A stretch of 64,000 nucleotides of DNA from Dromiciops gliroides (GCF_019393635.1 NC_057861.1:78933327-78997326); one strand, 5' to 3'. Shown: positions 13,901 to 22,525, numbered from the stretch's first letter. Notes: a model not told the origin generated them from the letters alone. A program made the numbers and translations.

Positions 13901-16900
13901 GACACTGATAAACGAAAAAAGCAAAGCCACAAGAATATATATAATGACTACAACATGGTAAATGAAAAATTCAATAAAAAGGAAGACAGGCAAACTCTGA
14001 ATAATTGAAAAACCAATAAACTCCCCCAAGAACGAATAATGAAATATACCTCTGCCCTCAGGATAGAGTAGCACTTACTAGTAGAGAATGTCGTGTTTAA
14101 AATTATGTAAAATTATAGTGCAAACTCAGAGACACAGAGCCACGAGTCAGGGCTATTTACTGACTTAGAAAACTACACATTGGGGCAGCTAGGTGGCGCA
14201 GTGCCCTGGATTCAGGAGGACCTGAGTTCAAATCCGGCCTTGGGCACTTGACACTTACTAGCTGTGTGACCCTGGGCAAGTCACTTAACCCCAATTGCCT
14301 CACCAAAAAAAAAAAAAACCAAGAAAACTACACACTAACGTTATCTATATCATATTATATCATTATTTATCTTGTTAAATATTTCCCAAATACATTTTTA
14401 TCTGGCTGCAACAGGGCTTAACATCTCTAACGTAAAATATAGTCATTGGTTCCAGCCCAACGGAAATGTATTGTTGTTATTCATCAGTCATTTCTGTCCA
14501 GCTCTTTGTGACCTCATTTGGTATTTTCTTGGCAAAGCTACTGGAATAGTTTGCCATTTTCTTCTCCAGTTCATTTTACAGATGAAGAAACTGAAGTAAA
14601 CAGGGTTAAGTGACTGCCCTGGGTCACACAGCTAGTAAGTGTCTGAGGTCAGATTTGAACTCAGGAAGATGAATCTTCCTGACTCCAGGCCTGGTACTCA
14701 ATCCACTGTGTACTCTACCTGCAATGCAAATTTTTAAAATGTGACTTTTTCAGCAGGGAGGGGTGAAAGGGAGAATTCATTATCTGCACTAATTAGGACC
14801 TAGCCATACATTACTATACACAGTACTGAGTGTTTCTATTATTCTTTCTCATACAAAGTTTCATTTGGGAAGGAATAAAGAAGGAAAACTGGGGCAAATG
14901 GAGGTTAAATGACTTGACCAGGATCATACATCTAATCTTTATCTGAAGCTTCATTTGAACTCTGGTCTTCCTGACTCCAGGACTAGTGCTCTGAGCCCTA
15001 TGGTATTACTGAGCTGCCTCTAAGGGGATCACCATAAAGGAAAGACAAAGGACACCAATAAAAGGCATTCTTTTTTTTGCTGGGCAATGGGGGTTAAGTG
15101 ACTTGCCCAGGGTCACACAGCTAGTAAGTCAAGTGTCTGAGGCCGGATTTGAACTCAGGTACTCCTGAATCCAAGGCCGGTGCTTTATCCACTGCGCCAC
15201 CTAGCCGCCCCCAATAAAAGGCATTCTTAAAAAAAAAACTGATATGACTTCATATGTATAATTGATAACATCTTGTTTCCCTTCTCAATGGATGGGGGAG
15301 GAGCAGGAGAGAGGGAGAGAATTTAAAAATAAATTAATTAAAAATATGGAAACAATATTTACATATCCACTATAAATGACAGGAGACACTATAAGAAGTT
15401 GTAGTTAAATGAGAAAAGTCAGCTCATGTGTTCTTCATGATCACCAAAAATGTTCATGGGACCCTTGGTCATCTTACTTTACAATGCTCATTACTGGGAA
15501 GGGACTGGAAGGAAACAAGTATTTATTCAGTGCTTGGCACTGTGCTAAGTGCTGTACAAAGATCTCATTTGATCATGATAAATTTCCATGAAGATAAATC
15601 ATGAGAGGCAGCTGAGCAAAGGAAATAGAAGGCTGGCCTTGGAGTCAGGGAGCCCTGGGTTCAAGTCCTTCCTTTGATACTTACTAGATGTGTGACCATG
15701 GGTACATCCCAGGGAACAAACAATCTATGGCCCTAAGTAAGACATGAGTTGTCAATCTTAGTTTTGACACAGAGTTCCCTAAATCACAGGTCTGCCTGCC
15801 TGCCCCACTTCCCCTAATAGAAGTAACTGTTAATTTGGAAGACCACATCTGTTGGAGAGGATGAGGAGGTAGACAAACTCTATGGAAAATTCATGTAAAG
15901 ATTTCTGAAGCTTGAGGCAAGGGAACCTAGTCGCTAGGTTATAGGCATAGGAAAATTTCTTCTGATTAGTTGGTTCTTCCTAGAACTTCCACTTTAAAGA
16001 AAATACACAAGTCAGCCACATCTTCATTCCTCTCCTCACTTTCTCTACCTTGTCCCTTCCTGCTTATCTTCTCTCCCCGGCCTCCTTAGCTTCCTTTTAT
16101 ATGTTTTCTTCCCTCATTAGAACATAAGCTCCTTGAAGGCAGGACCATCTTTCTGCTTGTATTTGTATTTCCCATGCTAAGAACAGTTCCTGGCATATAG
16201 CAAGTGCTTAATAAATGTTTGTTGACTTGACCCAACATGCGGGTAACTGAATATAATCAAAGGGAAAGGAAAAGATGGAAAGGAGCCAAGTATGGTATCC
16301 CTAGAGACCAAAGGTTGCTCTTGACAGCCAGACAGTGCACTGCCCACAATCAAGGGTCTTCTTCAGCCTTCTCTGAGCCAGGGGACAGCTCTCCTTTTTA
16401 AAGCCTCCTAGGCTGCTTCCTACCCCCAGAAAATTCTAGCACCATTCACCCTCAAGGCAATGAGGCTCCTACCTTCAGTTGTTCCTCATAGTTCAGTCTC
16501 CACAAGGGTAACATCTGATCTGCTAACCTAAAAGAAAAAAAAGCTAGGCTTGAGCTTCATTCATTCAATCATCCATCAAAGACTTCTCAAATGCTTCCCA
16601 TATACAAGATAGTATCCAAGTTCTGAACTGAAGTTCCCACTATCACCTCCACTATGGTTGACTTGTCTCATGCTCCCAAGAAGATGGGGATTATGGAGTC
16701 CCAACTGGGTAATGAGACCTTTCTCAAATTGTACACTTAAGCCCAACAGAATAGGTAGACAACACAATGTCAAGATGGAAAAACAGGCTCAGCACACAGA
16801 TAAATCTGAATGTGACAAATCACATTCTAAAAAGATTTACCATATAGTTCCCTTAAAGAATAATCCCGGGGCAGCTAGATGGCACAGTAGATAGAGCAAC

Positions 16901-17413
16901 GGCCCTGGAGTCAGGAGTACCTGAGTTCAAATCTGGCCTCAGACACTTAATACTTACTAGCTGTGTGACCCTGGGCAAGTCACTTAACCCCAATTGCCTC
17001 ACTTTAAAAAAAAAAAAGAAAACAAATGCAAAAAGAAGGAAAGTTTTTAAAAAGTATGCTTCAATCTACACTCAGAATTCATCAGTTCTCTTTCTATAGG
17101 GAAATGACATCTTTCATCCTCAGTCTTTTGGAATTTTCTTTGATCATCATCTAGATCAGAGTAGCTAAGTCTTTCACATTTGGTCATCCTTACAATATGT
17201 CCAATGTTTTCCTTGTGCTGCTCATTTCACTTTGCATCACTTCATATAAATTTCTCCATATTTTTCTGAAACCATCATGCTCATTTTTTTATAGCACAAT
17301 AGTATTCCATTATATGTCTAAAATGGTTTGGAAAAGGTAATGGCAAACCACTCCAGAATAATCCCCAAATGTGGATCTCTGTCTCTCTCTGTCTCTCTCT
17401 GTCTCTCTCTCTG

Positions 17414-17478
<65 letters not shown>

Positions 17479-18800
17479 TGGATACATATACCCATTTATA
17501 TATACATTAGAATATAATATGTACTATAATGTATAATAATGCTATACTATTTATGCCATAATATGTTATAGAATACTATTATATATGTGAAATATATTGT
17601 TTCATATCTATGTGTATATAATAGGTATGTCTATATGCACAACATGCATGTTACACATACATGTACATCACATACAAACACATGCACACAAATAATTTTA
17701 AGAATAAACCCCTTAATGCAAAAACATAGGAAATAAGAAAAAGGGCAAAATGCATATTAATAAATGCTTTCTTTTTCTTTTTTTGGTGTGGCAATGAGGG
17801 TTAAGTGACTTTCCCAGGGTCACACAGCTAGTAAGTATCAAGTGATTGAGGCTGAATTTGAACTCAGGTCCTCCTGAATCTAGGGCCGGTGTTTTATCCA
17901 CTTCGCCACCTAGCTGCCCAATAAATGCTTTCTTAATAACTGACATTTACAAAGTACTTGGAAGTCCGCAAAGTACTTTACTTACAATATCTCATTTAAT
18001 AGCAACCCTATAGGGTAAGGTATTATAGTTATTGTTCCCATTTTACTGATGAGGAAATTAAGGTGCACTGAGGTTAAGTGCCTTGCCTACAATCACACAG
18101 ATAATAAGGGGCAGTACCAGGACTGGAACCCAAATTCAAGGTCAGTATTCTGTCTACTACACCAAGGGGAAAAATAGTGATCCATCTAATACACTGAAAA
18201 CATAATTTGATTTACATGTAAATTTTCACCAACACTCTATCACTTTAAATGGGGAATGCCATGACTACCATGGAGCCCAGAGCACATTATTTACTTCTAA
18301 CCTATCCAGTCTCTCTCTGGATTTCAACCTTTCTGTCTTGGCCGCTTCTAGCAGAGAGATCCCTCTGTTCAACCCCTTGCCAAGAACTTCCTTATCCCCA
18401 AGAAGGTATTCCATGGTCCAAAGGCCTCCCATAAGGATTCCCCTGACTTGTCTAAGTCAGCAGCTTAAGGAGGCTTGCTTAAGATGTCTCCACAGACTCA
18501 TGTGATATGATACAGACATATAAGAGGAGACACAGATTCAGGCCCCTTCAAAGGGAAGGAAGGACAAAGACTGATGCACCCTTACCTTTCCCGCCAAAAA
18601 CTAAGATTTTGGCTTGATTCATCCTTCCAGTTTGTTCTCTCTCTTGGCTTCCCCTCACCCATGACATCTGTGACATTTCCCTCACATGCTGTGCTCAGAA
18701 ATGCCCAAGGCCAACCTTTTGGCTGGCGGGCACCCCAGGGAAGCGACCTCACTTTGGAGAAAAGAGCCATCCTGAAAAGGAAGGATCTTTGGTTGGCCAT
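658..18800 (-). CDS. TRMT2B: TRMT2B-like tRNA/rRNA (uracil-5) methyltransferase, C-terminus off-window
   Basis: The family transfers a methyl group from SAM to uridine C5; TRMT2B is the mitochondrial member, acting on tRNA U54 and 12S rRNA. Ten coding exons on the minus strand join in consistent phase: 18800-18586, 16527-16473, 11973-11839, 11554-11455, 8810-8740, 6403-6257, 3773-3679, 3362-3154, 2997-2896 and 777-658, giving 416 codons. The family is about 500 residues, so the missing end, with the catalytic Cys region, lies left of position 1. Recognisable blocks include the NKSSFSINRGPDGN segment (residues about 143-156), IPEKHNQVAQ (ending at 192) and FFQLNT (308-313). SAM motif I reads DFSHGTG (337-343) where the family has D-x-C-C-G-T-G. 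The acidic residue of the next strand is Gly (SMGL, 358-361), and the N/D-P-P/A-R-x-G motif reads DPSQCG (410-415). The N-terminus is Arg-rich and TRMT2B-like, without the RRM of TRMT2A. The frame is intact, but activity is doubtful. Confidence 0.87.
1016..1153 (+). mobile_element. Short L1 5'-end-derived insert
   Basis: CCAGAAGATGGCAGAGGAAAG and CCAAATAATGCCATAGG match the same 5' UTR-like sequence as 4724. It is flanked by AAATTCTGAACTTGA (1001-1015, 1154-1168). No poly(A) tail is present. Confidence 0.5.
1271..1430 (-). mobile_element. WSINE1-like SINE
   Basis: Full-length minus copy with a T-run at the left and CACCTAGCTGCCCC at the right. The flanks share a TGCTTTTCTTT-type duplication; the next SINE abuts it. 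Confidence 0.85.
1441..1595 (-). mobile_element. WSINE1-like SINE
   Basis: Full-length minus copy directly beside the previous one; ends CATCTAGCTGCCCC. Confidence 0.85.
1690..1950 (-). mobile_element. L1 3' UTR-like fragment, antisense
   Basis: Shares CAGCATGTTTCATCACTGGT and flanking sequence with the fragment at 49465. Confidence 0.4.
2049..2203 (-). mobile_element. WSINE1-like SINE
   Basis: Full-length minus copy; the target GTTACCAA/GTTGCCAA appears on both sides. Confidence 0.85.
2313..2545 (+). mobile_element. CR1/L3-like LINE 3' end
   Basis: AATGATCTGCTGTGGAAAGC, then GACCTCTAAGGGTCCTTCCA and ATTCAAAGATTCTGTGAG, the classic CR1/L3 3' end. Confidence 0.55.
2896..2997 (-). CDS. TRMT2B: TRMT2B coding exon 10
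   Basis: 102 bp. Encodes ATGLSLARQTSQIF, then GQALEDAKWTAAFNG, the helix and strand after motif I. The family G-I-E-L, whose Glu contacts the SAM ribose, is SMGL here, and E-Q-A is GQA. The acceptor TTTCTCCAG is good; the donor G|GTTTGA is weak but is the only position that keeps phase with the next exon. Confidence 0.85.
3154..3362 (-). CDS. TRMT2B: TRMT2B coding exon 9 (FFQxNT and altered SAM motif I)
   Basis: 209 bp. Contains ILGLKVRISPGAFFQLNT (residues 296-313), retaining the family Gln and Asn, then AEVLYRTVGEL and the start of the Rossmann-like SAM site. Motif I reads FDFSHGTG, with Ser-His where the family normally has Cys-Cys. Acceptor CTTACCAG and donor ACTG|GTAGGT. Confidence 0.9.
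3679..3773 (-). CDS. TRMT2B: TRMT2B coding exon 8
   Basis: 95 bp, starting in phase 0 with EELWVQKEEIKEFF and ending with the CDLTSLYVKE stretch. It matches the EELHVQKE...FF...LTSLY block of TRMT2B. Acceptor TCTGGGCAG and donor AAAG|GTAAAT. Confidence 0.9.
4162..4553 (+). mobile_element. Solo LTR, same family as the provirus
   Basis: Starts TGTAACAATTGGAGTGAC, ends TTTACA, and is flanked by CAAG on both sides (4158-4161, 4554-4557). It contains CCTTAATAAATGC and TTGCTAAAGCTT like the provirus LTRs but is clearly diverged. It lies in TRMT2B intron 7, antisense to that gene. Confidence 0.82.
4724..4830 (+). mobile_element. Short L1 5'-end-derived retrotransposed insert
   Basis: GCGGAGCCAAGATGGCAGAG resembles the start of marsupial L1 5' UTR. 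It is followed after only about 90 bp by an A-run and is flanked by a 16-bp duplication, CAAAAGAATGAGCTGG (4708-4723, 4831-4846). Confidence 0.55.
4902..4950. repeat. (AAT)n microsatellite
   Basis: About 16 uninterrupted AAT units. Confidence 0.9.
5046..5205 (+). mobile_element. WSINE1-like SINE
   Basis: Plus copy with a (AATA)n tail, inserted in an older CORE-SINE. Confidence 0.85.
5213..5232. repeat. (GATA)n microsatellite
   Basis: Short ATAGATAGATAGATAGATA run at the SINE tail. Confidence 0.8.
5345..5465 (+). mobile_element. Old tRNA-derived CORE-SINE copy
   Basis: Diverged plus copy: GCTAGGTGGTTAGGAGGATTAG, CCAAGTTCAAATTCAGC, CCCTGGGCAAGTCATTTAAA. Confidence 0.55.
5548..5697 (+). mobile_element. 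WSINE1-like SINE
   Basis: Plus copy with an A-tail; the flanks share TATAGT and nearby TAGG sequence. Confidence 0.85.
6257..6403 (-). CDS. TRMT2B: TRMT2B coding exon 7
   Basis: 147 bp, phase 0 to 0. Encodes FEAFLRQSTLGP, then ELIVRTTFLGHTMAII and FNPQELSK, a strand-rich part of the catalytic domain. Acceptor TTTTTTCTCAG and donor AAG|GTAGGA. Confidence 0.9.
6440..6605 (-). repeat. MIR-like SINE next to TRMT2B exon 7
   Basis: TTTTACAAATAAAGAAATTGAG, CTAAAGCCACACAGGTAGTAG and CAATGCTCTTTCCACTAC. Confidence 0.5.
6650..7345. other. TRMT2B intron 6, unassigned sequence
   Basis: AT-rich, probably decayed repeats (a tract such as GATTGATGCAAATAATGAATC); nothing coding seen. Confidence 0.4.
7348..7592 (-). 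mobile_element. Long CORE-SINE variant (MAR1-like)
   Basis: Has the extra 3' domain TTGTGTCCAACTCTTTATGACC and TTTCCTTCTCCAGCTCATTTT before the usual GTTAAGTGACTTGCCC body. Part of the end is duplicated (GTGCTCTATCCACT twice). Confidence 0.75.
8045..8280 (+). repeat. MIR-type SINE
   Basis: GGTGGAAAAGACACTGGATAC to AACCTCTATCGGCCTCAGTTTC and TAAAGTGCTTTGCAAACCTT. Confidence 0.6.
8740..8810 (-). CDS. TRMT2B: TRMT2B coding exon 6
   Basis: 71 bp ending in IPEKHNQVAQ, matching the IPEKHxQVAQ block of TRMT2B. Acceptor TTACCTTAG and donor CAG|GTAAGA. Two leading bases complete the Gly codon. Confidence 0.88.
9000..9520 (+). mobile_element. CR1/L3-like LINE 3' end
   Basis: AGACCACATCTGTACGATTGTG, CAAGCTACCTCAGGCAGTAG and GGCCCCTCCAGCTCTGAAATT lie in order, in TRMT2B intron 5. 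Confidence 0.6.
9560..9650. repeat. Imperfect GATA/GGAT repeat
   Basis: TAGATAGATGGATGGATGGA and derived units. Confidence 0.8.
9860..10168 (-). repeat. THER/MIR-like SINE
   Basis: CCTCATATGATCCTCATAACAG, then CAGGGTCACACAGCTAGTG and GAGCCACCTAGCTGCC. A stray SINE snippet (CACTTACTAGCTGTGTGACC) near 9910 suggests rearrangement. Confidence 0.5.
10399..10560 (-). mobile_element. WSINE1-like SINE
   Basis: Minus copy with a (TTTTA)n tail. The target TAGAGCATCTCATTTTA recurs downstream as TAGAGCAACTCATTTTA. Confidence 0.85.
10670..11145 (+). mobile_element. L2 3' end with AT-rich insert
   Basis: Typical L2 3' sequence (TTCCTTCAAGGCTCAGCTCA, then AAGTTCCTTGAAGGCAGAAA, TAGTAGGTACTTAATAAATG), split by a TA/CA-rich tract at about 10895-11015. 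Confidence 0.65.
11455..11554 (-). CDS. TRMT2B: TRMT2B coding exon 5
   Basis: 100 bp. Encodes PVIDGYRNKSSF followed by SINRGPDGNLKTVGYYL, the conserved YRNK-S-F...GPDG block at the start of the TrmA/RumA-type catalytic domain. Acceptor CTGACAG and donor AAAG|GTGAGT; the last base starts a Gly codon. Confidence 0.9.
11839..11973 (-). CDS. TRMT2B: TRMT2B coding exon 4
   Basis: 135 bp, phase 0 to 0, 45 codons beginning VKFESLKKNLE and ending LLHPFIPS. The first half is predicted helical and rich in Lys and Glu. Acceptor ATCACAG and donor TCT|GTAAGT. Confidence 0.88.
12143..12250 (+). mobile_element. Diverged tRNA-derived SINE
   Basis: GGCAGCTTGGTGGCACGGTAG to GTGTGATCCTGGGC; no tail. Confidence 0.55.
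12270..12440 (-). repeat. THER/MIR-like SINE
   Basis: TATGATCCTCACAACAACCC, then AGAAAACTGAGGCAGACAG and ATCTCAGGGTCACAGG; truncated. Confidence 0.5.
12545..13420 (-). mobile_element. RTE-type LINE fragment, antisense
   Basis: Minus-strand translation gives broken peptides such as NRRMEKICKYIF and RTTENNTGLEYKFACK, resembling the linker before the RTE/BovB reverse transcriptase. Stops and frameshifts show decay. Lies in TRMT2B intron 3. Confidence 0.5.
13785..13905 (+). mobile_element. L2 3' end
   Basis: GTGAGCTCCTTGAGAACAGAG to ACATAGTAGGTGCTTAACAG. Confidence 0.6.
14182..14319 (+). mobile_element. WSINE1-like SINE with internal deletion
   Basis: Lacks the usual GATAAAGCACCGG segment after GGCGCAGTG. 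A-tail present; duplicated target AGAAAACTACACA. Confidence 0.85.
14471..14722 (-). mobile_element. Long CORE-SINE variant (MAR1-like)
   Basis: TCATTTCTGTCCAGCTCTTTG and TTTGCCATTTTCTTCTCCAG, followed by the common body. Confidence 0.7.
15071..15212 (-). mobile_element. WSINE1-like SINE
   Basis: Flanked by the duplication AATAAAAGGCATTCTT. Confidence 0.88.
15607..15705 (+). mobile_element. Diverged tRNA-derived SINE
   Basis: GGCAGCTGAGCAAAGGAAATAG to ACTTACTAGATGTGTGACC; truncated. Confidence 0.5.
16020..16235 (+). mobile_element. L2 3' end
   Basis: CATAAGCTCCTTGAAGGCAGG to AAGTGCTTAATAAATGTTTG, 240 bp from TRMT2B coding exon 3. Confidence 0.6.
16473..16527 (-). CDS. TRMT2B: TRMT2B coding exon 3
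   Basis: 55 bp encoding LADQMLPLWRLNYEEQLK, close to the LADVVTPLWRLSYEEQLK segment remembered for human TRMT2B. Acceptor TTTTAG and donor AAG|GTAGGA. It begins with one base that completes the Arg codon split with the previous exon. Confidence 0.88.
16868..17018 (+). mobile_element. WSINE1-like SINE
   Basis: Plus copy with an A-tail, 340 bp upstream of TRMT2B coding exon 3 in intron 2. Confidence 0.85.
17085..17325 (-). mobile_element. L1 fragment, antisense
   Basis: Short fragment with CATTTCACTTTGCATCACTT and TATAGCACAATAGTATTCCA, in TRMT2B intron 2. Confidence 0.55.
17375..17476. repeat. Compound (CTCTGT)n(CT)n(CA)n microsatellite
   Basis: A CTCTGT-type tract changes to CT, then about 23 CA units; ORFs across it are artefacts. 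Confidence 0.92.
17480..17700. repeat. AT-rich low-complexity tract
   Basis: TATA, ATGT and ACAT motifs without coding signal. Confidence 0.7.
17772..17919 (-). mobile_element. WSINE1-like SINE
   Basis: Flanked by ATAAATGCTTTCTT on both sides. Confidence 0.88.
17940..18165 (-). repeat. MIR-like SINE
   Basis: AACTGACATTTACAAAGTAC, TTACTGATGAGGAAATTAAGG and TGTCTACTACACCAAGG. Confidence 0.45.
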
Positions 18801-18855
18801 GGGGTTCCCTCCACTGGTCTTTGGCTGGTCAGGAACACGCCTAGCCAACGGAGCT
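18586..18855 (-). CDS. TRMT2B: TRMT2B first coding exon (exon 2)
   Basis: The acceptor TTTCAG precedes 18855 and the donor AAAG|GTAAGG follows 18586. Two in-frame starts are possible: ATG at 18800-18798 (CCCCATGGCC, good Kozak context, chosen) and ATG at 18770-18768 (MALFSK). The latter aligns with the MVGLFSK stretch of human TRMT2B, which is itself internal. The Arg-rich, acid-poor first 40 residues fit a mitochondrial presequence. Bases 18801-18855 are open in frame and probably 5' UTR. Confidence 0.82.
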
Positions 18856-18984
18856 CTGAAATGGAAACAAACAATTCTTCTCAATATTTCCAACAAAAGA
18901 AACACAATGGATTTTACTTGTATGATAACAAAAGTTGTGAAATTATATTACTGGGCCCCCAAGAGTAAGATCAATAGGCCAAAC

Positions 18985-19225
18985 TAGAGAAGGGAGAATC
19001 AGAAATAGTGGAACTCAATAATCTGATATTCAATAAATACAAAATAGTAAAGTACTTTGGAAAGGACTCTCTATTTGACAAAAACTGCAGAGAGAACACC
19101 AGAAAGCAGTCTGGCAGAAATTAGGCTTAGACCAACATCTTACACCATATGCCACAATAAATTCAAAATGGATATGAGACCTGATTAAATATTATACTAT
19201 AAGAAAATTAGAAGGAATTACTAGA
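18985..19225 (+). mobile_element. L1 ORF2 fragment
   Basis: TCTATTTGACAAAAACTGC through GAAAGCAGTCTGGCAGAAAT and TAGACCAACATCTTACACC is recognisable L1 ORF2 sequence in TRMT2B intron 1. Confidence 0.6.
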
Positions 19226-19439
19226 CCCCAAATCCAGTTCAAAGTAACTCTTTCTGAACATATTTCCCTAGGCAGACCCACCCCAAATCCTCACAATAGT
19301 CTATGAGCAAACATTTATTTCACCTTCTCTATGAGAGACAGCATGACATAGTGGAAAGAATACTGAATTAGAGTCAGTAGACCTAGGTTGGAATTCTATT
19401 TTACATACCTGTACTAGTTGTGTGACTACTGGTAACTCA

Positions 19440-19705
19440 GGTAATAACAATAATTTTATCGATAATAGCTAACATTAATATAGTGCTTTAAGGTTTTTAA
19501 AGTGGTTTTTGTGTTTCATTTGAGCCTCACAGTAACCCTGTGGCCTAGGTGCTATTTTAAACCCCATTTTACAGGTTAGGAAATTGAGGCTGAGAAGTTA
19601 AGCACTTGTTCAGGGTCACACAGCTAGTGTCTGAGGCAGGATTCAATTCCAGATTTCCATGATTCTGAGTCCAGTGCTCCATCCACTATACTATCCTGTC
19701 TCCCT
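19440..19705 (-). repeat. THER/MIR-like SINE
   Basis: TTTGAGCCTCACAGTAACCC to GTTCAGGGTCACACAGCTAG and GTCCAGTGCTCCATCCACTA. Confidence 0.55.
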
Positions 19706-19709
19706 CCCT

Positions 19710-20945
19710 GACACTATCCTCCTTTTATGGTAAGCTTTCAGAGTCTCAGTTTCCTTTCCTGTAAAGTGGGCATAATAATTGCTATACTATCTGCCTCACA
19801 GCATTGTTAGGAGGAAAGCATTTTGCAAACTCTAAAGCATTATGTAAATGTGAGTTGTTATTATTACTAAGTATTTACAAAGTCCAAAGCACTGGGCTAC
19901 ATGACATAAGAGATACTAAGATGTGAAAAATATGGTTATCACCTTCAAAAAGGTTATAATCTATTTAGGAGGGTAAGATGTGAAAATATTACATGTGCTA
20001 GATGTGTGATTTCCTCACTATGGGGACTCCTGGCCCCTTTATTGTGAGAACTCCCTCTTCCAACACAGGTCACAAACAATCTCAGAGTCACTTAAAGAGT
20101 TATTATCTGAGACACACAAAAGTGCAATGAGTTGCCCAGGGTCACACAGTAAGGCTGAGAAGCAGGGGTCCCTGATTCTAAGGGACTCTATCCACTGCCA
20201 CACTCACACTAAAGTATATGCTGCATTTATTTTCGATTACAAGTTCAAAAAAATGGCTAGGGAAGGTTTGGACTGACAGGTAGTCTCCCAGAAGGGATTG
20301 GACTTTAGCAAGGTTCTGATGGATGAGTAGGCATTAGGTGGGAGAGAGGGAGGATATTTCAGGAATAGAAAATGTCACGAGCAAACAAAATGGATGAGGT
20401 ATTCAGGGAATATTAGGTTGAATAGTCTAGATAGAATACAGGTTTTTTATTAGGGAAGAGGAGATGCCTGGAAAAGTTAAGTTGAAAGCAGATCATCAAG
20501 CGCCTTGGATACCAAGGTAGGGATTCTCAATTCCAATGAGTAGACAATGAAGAGTCACTTAAGATTTTAAGCAAGGGACATGAAGTGCAAAAAAAGAGAG
20601 GTAGAATTTGGGATCAAAATATCTGGATTCCAATCCACCTTCTACCAATGACTAGCTATCTGATCTGGGCTAAGCAATATAACCTCTCGGAGCTTTAGTA
20701 CCCTATAGGCCTCCAGTGATAGGACTTGCTAGGGGTTAAGGAAGTAGACTATAAGGTAAGAGTGCATTGGCAACAACTCCATTGCTGAATTACGTTTTGA
20801 TGTGAAAAGGAGAGGTACTGGATGGTGGCATGAGGGAAGGTCATGGAAGAAAGAATGCTGGACTTGGGTTCACTTTCCTTCCCTGAGCCTCAATTTCCTC
20901 TTTTGTAAAGTGGGGATAAGAGTACCACCTATGGTCCCTACCTCA
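19710..20945. other. TRMT2B intron 1, decayed repeats
   Basis: MIR-like fragments (GCCCAGGGTCACACAGTAAGG near 20137) and a fragment of the unnamed ancient repeat near 20320-20590; no gene. Confidence 0.45.
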
Positions 20946-21344
20946 GAGAGCTAACTACAAGGAAAACCCCAAAGGGGGTCCAGAAGAGTTGGACACAGCT
21001 GCAAAACCACTGAACAGCACCGGATAGTGGGCAGCCACGAAAACGTGGACCTCCTGATCCAGTGGGGCAGGGCTTCACGTCCCGGCCATAGCACCCAGAG
21101 ACCCGTGGCCAGTCCCTCCTTCCCGACATAGCTCAGGGGACTCCTGTCCCCCCCACCCCAATCCCCCAGGCCTGGAAGAGGAGGTGCGGGTAAGGGGCTG
21201 AGGGAGTGAGGGATGCGATCCCGGGGGTAATGGGGAGCCAAGGTTGTGCAGAGGCAGCGAGAGATGGCAGAGAGGCAGCGGCTACCGAGGGCACTCAGTG
21301 GCCCTGGCGATGCTAGCTCCGCCACCGTCTGTCCCCAAACGCAC

Positions 21345-21470
21345 CTTGGGCCGGTTCCACGGCGCTTCCCACCGCCGCCCAACCCCTCCTTCCCTTTGCG
21401 GCGCGGCGCTGCGCCTGCAGCAATCGCGGCGGGTCTTCAGCGTCGCCGGGGAAAGAGTCACTTCCGGCAG
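21345..21470 (-). other. TRMT2B: Candidate noncoding exon 1 of TRMT2B
   Basis: The first coding exon starts with a splice acceptor, so a 5' UTR exon must lie upstream. Within the CpG island the minus strand has a good donor, CCCAAG|GTGCGT, ending an exon at 21345. Its 5' end is not visible and is placed just below the GC boxes by inference. Confidence 0.42.
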
Positions 21471-21527
21471 CTGAGGGGCGGGGCGGGGCGGGGACACCTG
21501 TAGGCTGCCCCGCCTCCGCGGGTGCCC

Positions 21528-21547
21528 ACTACACTCCCAGCAGCAGC
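21528..21547 (+). promoter_or_regulatory. ZNF143/STAF-like site upstream of TRMT2B
   Basis: ACTACACTCCCAGCAGCAGC resembles the ACTACAnnTCCCAGCATGC consensus, with the core ACTACA and TCCCAGCA retained. It lies about 40-60 bp upstream of the GC boxes in the direction of TRMT2B transcription. Confidence 0.5.
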
Positions 21548-21939
21548 ACGCGCCCTCCTTTCTACTTCCCGCCCCAGGCTTGGAGCATCCTTCCCCCGGG
21601 CGGCCCTTGGGATCCCGGGACTTGGGGAGAGAAGGAATCGCAGGGGCGGGGGGGCCTGAGACAGGGATGGGAAATAGTCTAATTATCATTATTGCTCGTG
21701 GGATTGTCTCAGAAGGAAAATAAAGCGAGAAGAGAAAGAGGGAAATCAAACATCAGGAGGGGAGAGGATAGCCCTCCTCCCCAAGACTGAGGCTCATACC
21801 TCCTCCACTTCCCCAAGACTAAGGCTCATCGCACCCCTCCCTCCACTTCCCCAAACTGTACCTCCTCAGGGGACGTGGCCGCCTCTCCTTCCCTTCTCCG
21901 CTTGTAGGTATTTTAATTCCTAAATTCTGAATTGACTTG

Positions 21940-22142
21940 CTAATTTATACAAATGCCTACTATGTGCCAGGCACTTTATAAATATTCCCTCGTGTGATCC
22001 TCACTACAGTCTGTGAGGCTGTTATTATCCCCATACCACAGCTGAGGAAATTGAGGCCGACTAAGGGTAAGTGACTTGCCCGGGATCCCATAGCTAGTGA
22101 TTCCAGACCTGGACCTCGATCCACCGTGCCACCTCGCTGCCT
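21940..22142 (-). repeat. THER/MIR-like SINE
   Basis: CCTACTATGTGCCAGGCAC, CCTCACTACAGTCTGTGAGG and ATCCACCGTGCCACCTCGCTGC. Several CpGs are retained beside the CpG island. Confidence 0.5.
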
Positions 22143-22358
22143 CAGAAGAGAGATCCCAGATGGGACACATGGTGTGAGTTAAGCGTATAACTGGCTGGGC
22201 TACCGTAGCAGCCCACACCTGGCGGGCTCTGCTCCCTACAACCTCAAAAAAAAAGCAGGTTATTAATTTCTTTCCATCTCCAGCAAAGGCTTGTAATGCA
22301 CATTTTCACCACCAGGTGCCGCTACACACAGGCCACCAGCACAGCGGTTGCCTTAGAC

Positions 22359-22525
22359 CAGGGCTTCTTAAACTTTTTCCACTCACCACCCCTTTTCACC
22401 CCGAGAAATTTTTACAGCACCCGGGTATATAGGTATATAAAATAGGTATACATAACGTTTTACTGTTGTCAGATTTTACTGGGCCCCCACACTCAGGTAT
22501 GAGACCCACACTTTAAGAAGCTAGG
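22359..22525. mobile_element. hAT-type MITE
   Basis: 167 bp with inverted ends (CAGGGCTTCTTAAACT and CTTTAAGAAGCTAGG). It is flanked by the 8-bp duplication CCTTAGAC/CCTTAGAG (7 of 8 matching), the hallmark length for hAT. Confidence 0.7.

Larger units (their letters stand above)
20950..21650. promoter_or_regulatory. CpG island / TRMT2B promoter
   Basis: A CpG-dense, GC-rich block contrasts with the CpG-poor surroundings. It holds a run of GC boxes (GGGGCGGGGCGGGGC, about 21476-21491) and lies directly upstream of the minus-strand gene. ORFs here reflect high GC content, not genes. Confidence 0.72.

Noticed and set aside
21282..21749. Several overlapping 140-155-codon ORFs on the minus strand, 20951-21749
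   Set aside because: GC-rich CpG island sequence lowers stop frequency; no splice or homology support.
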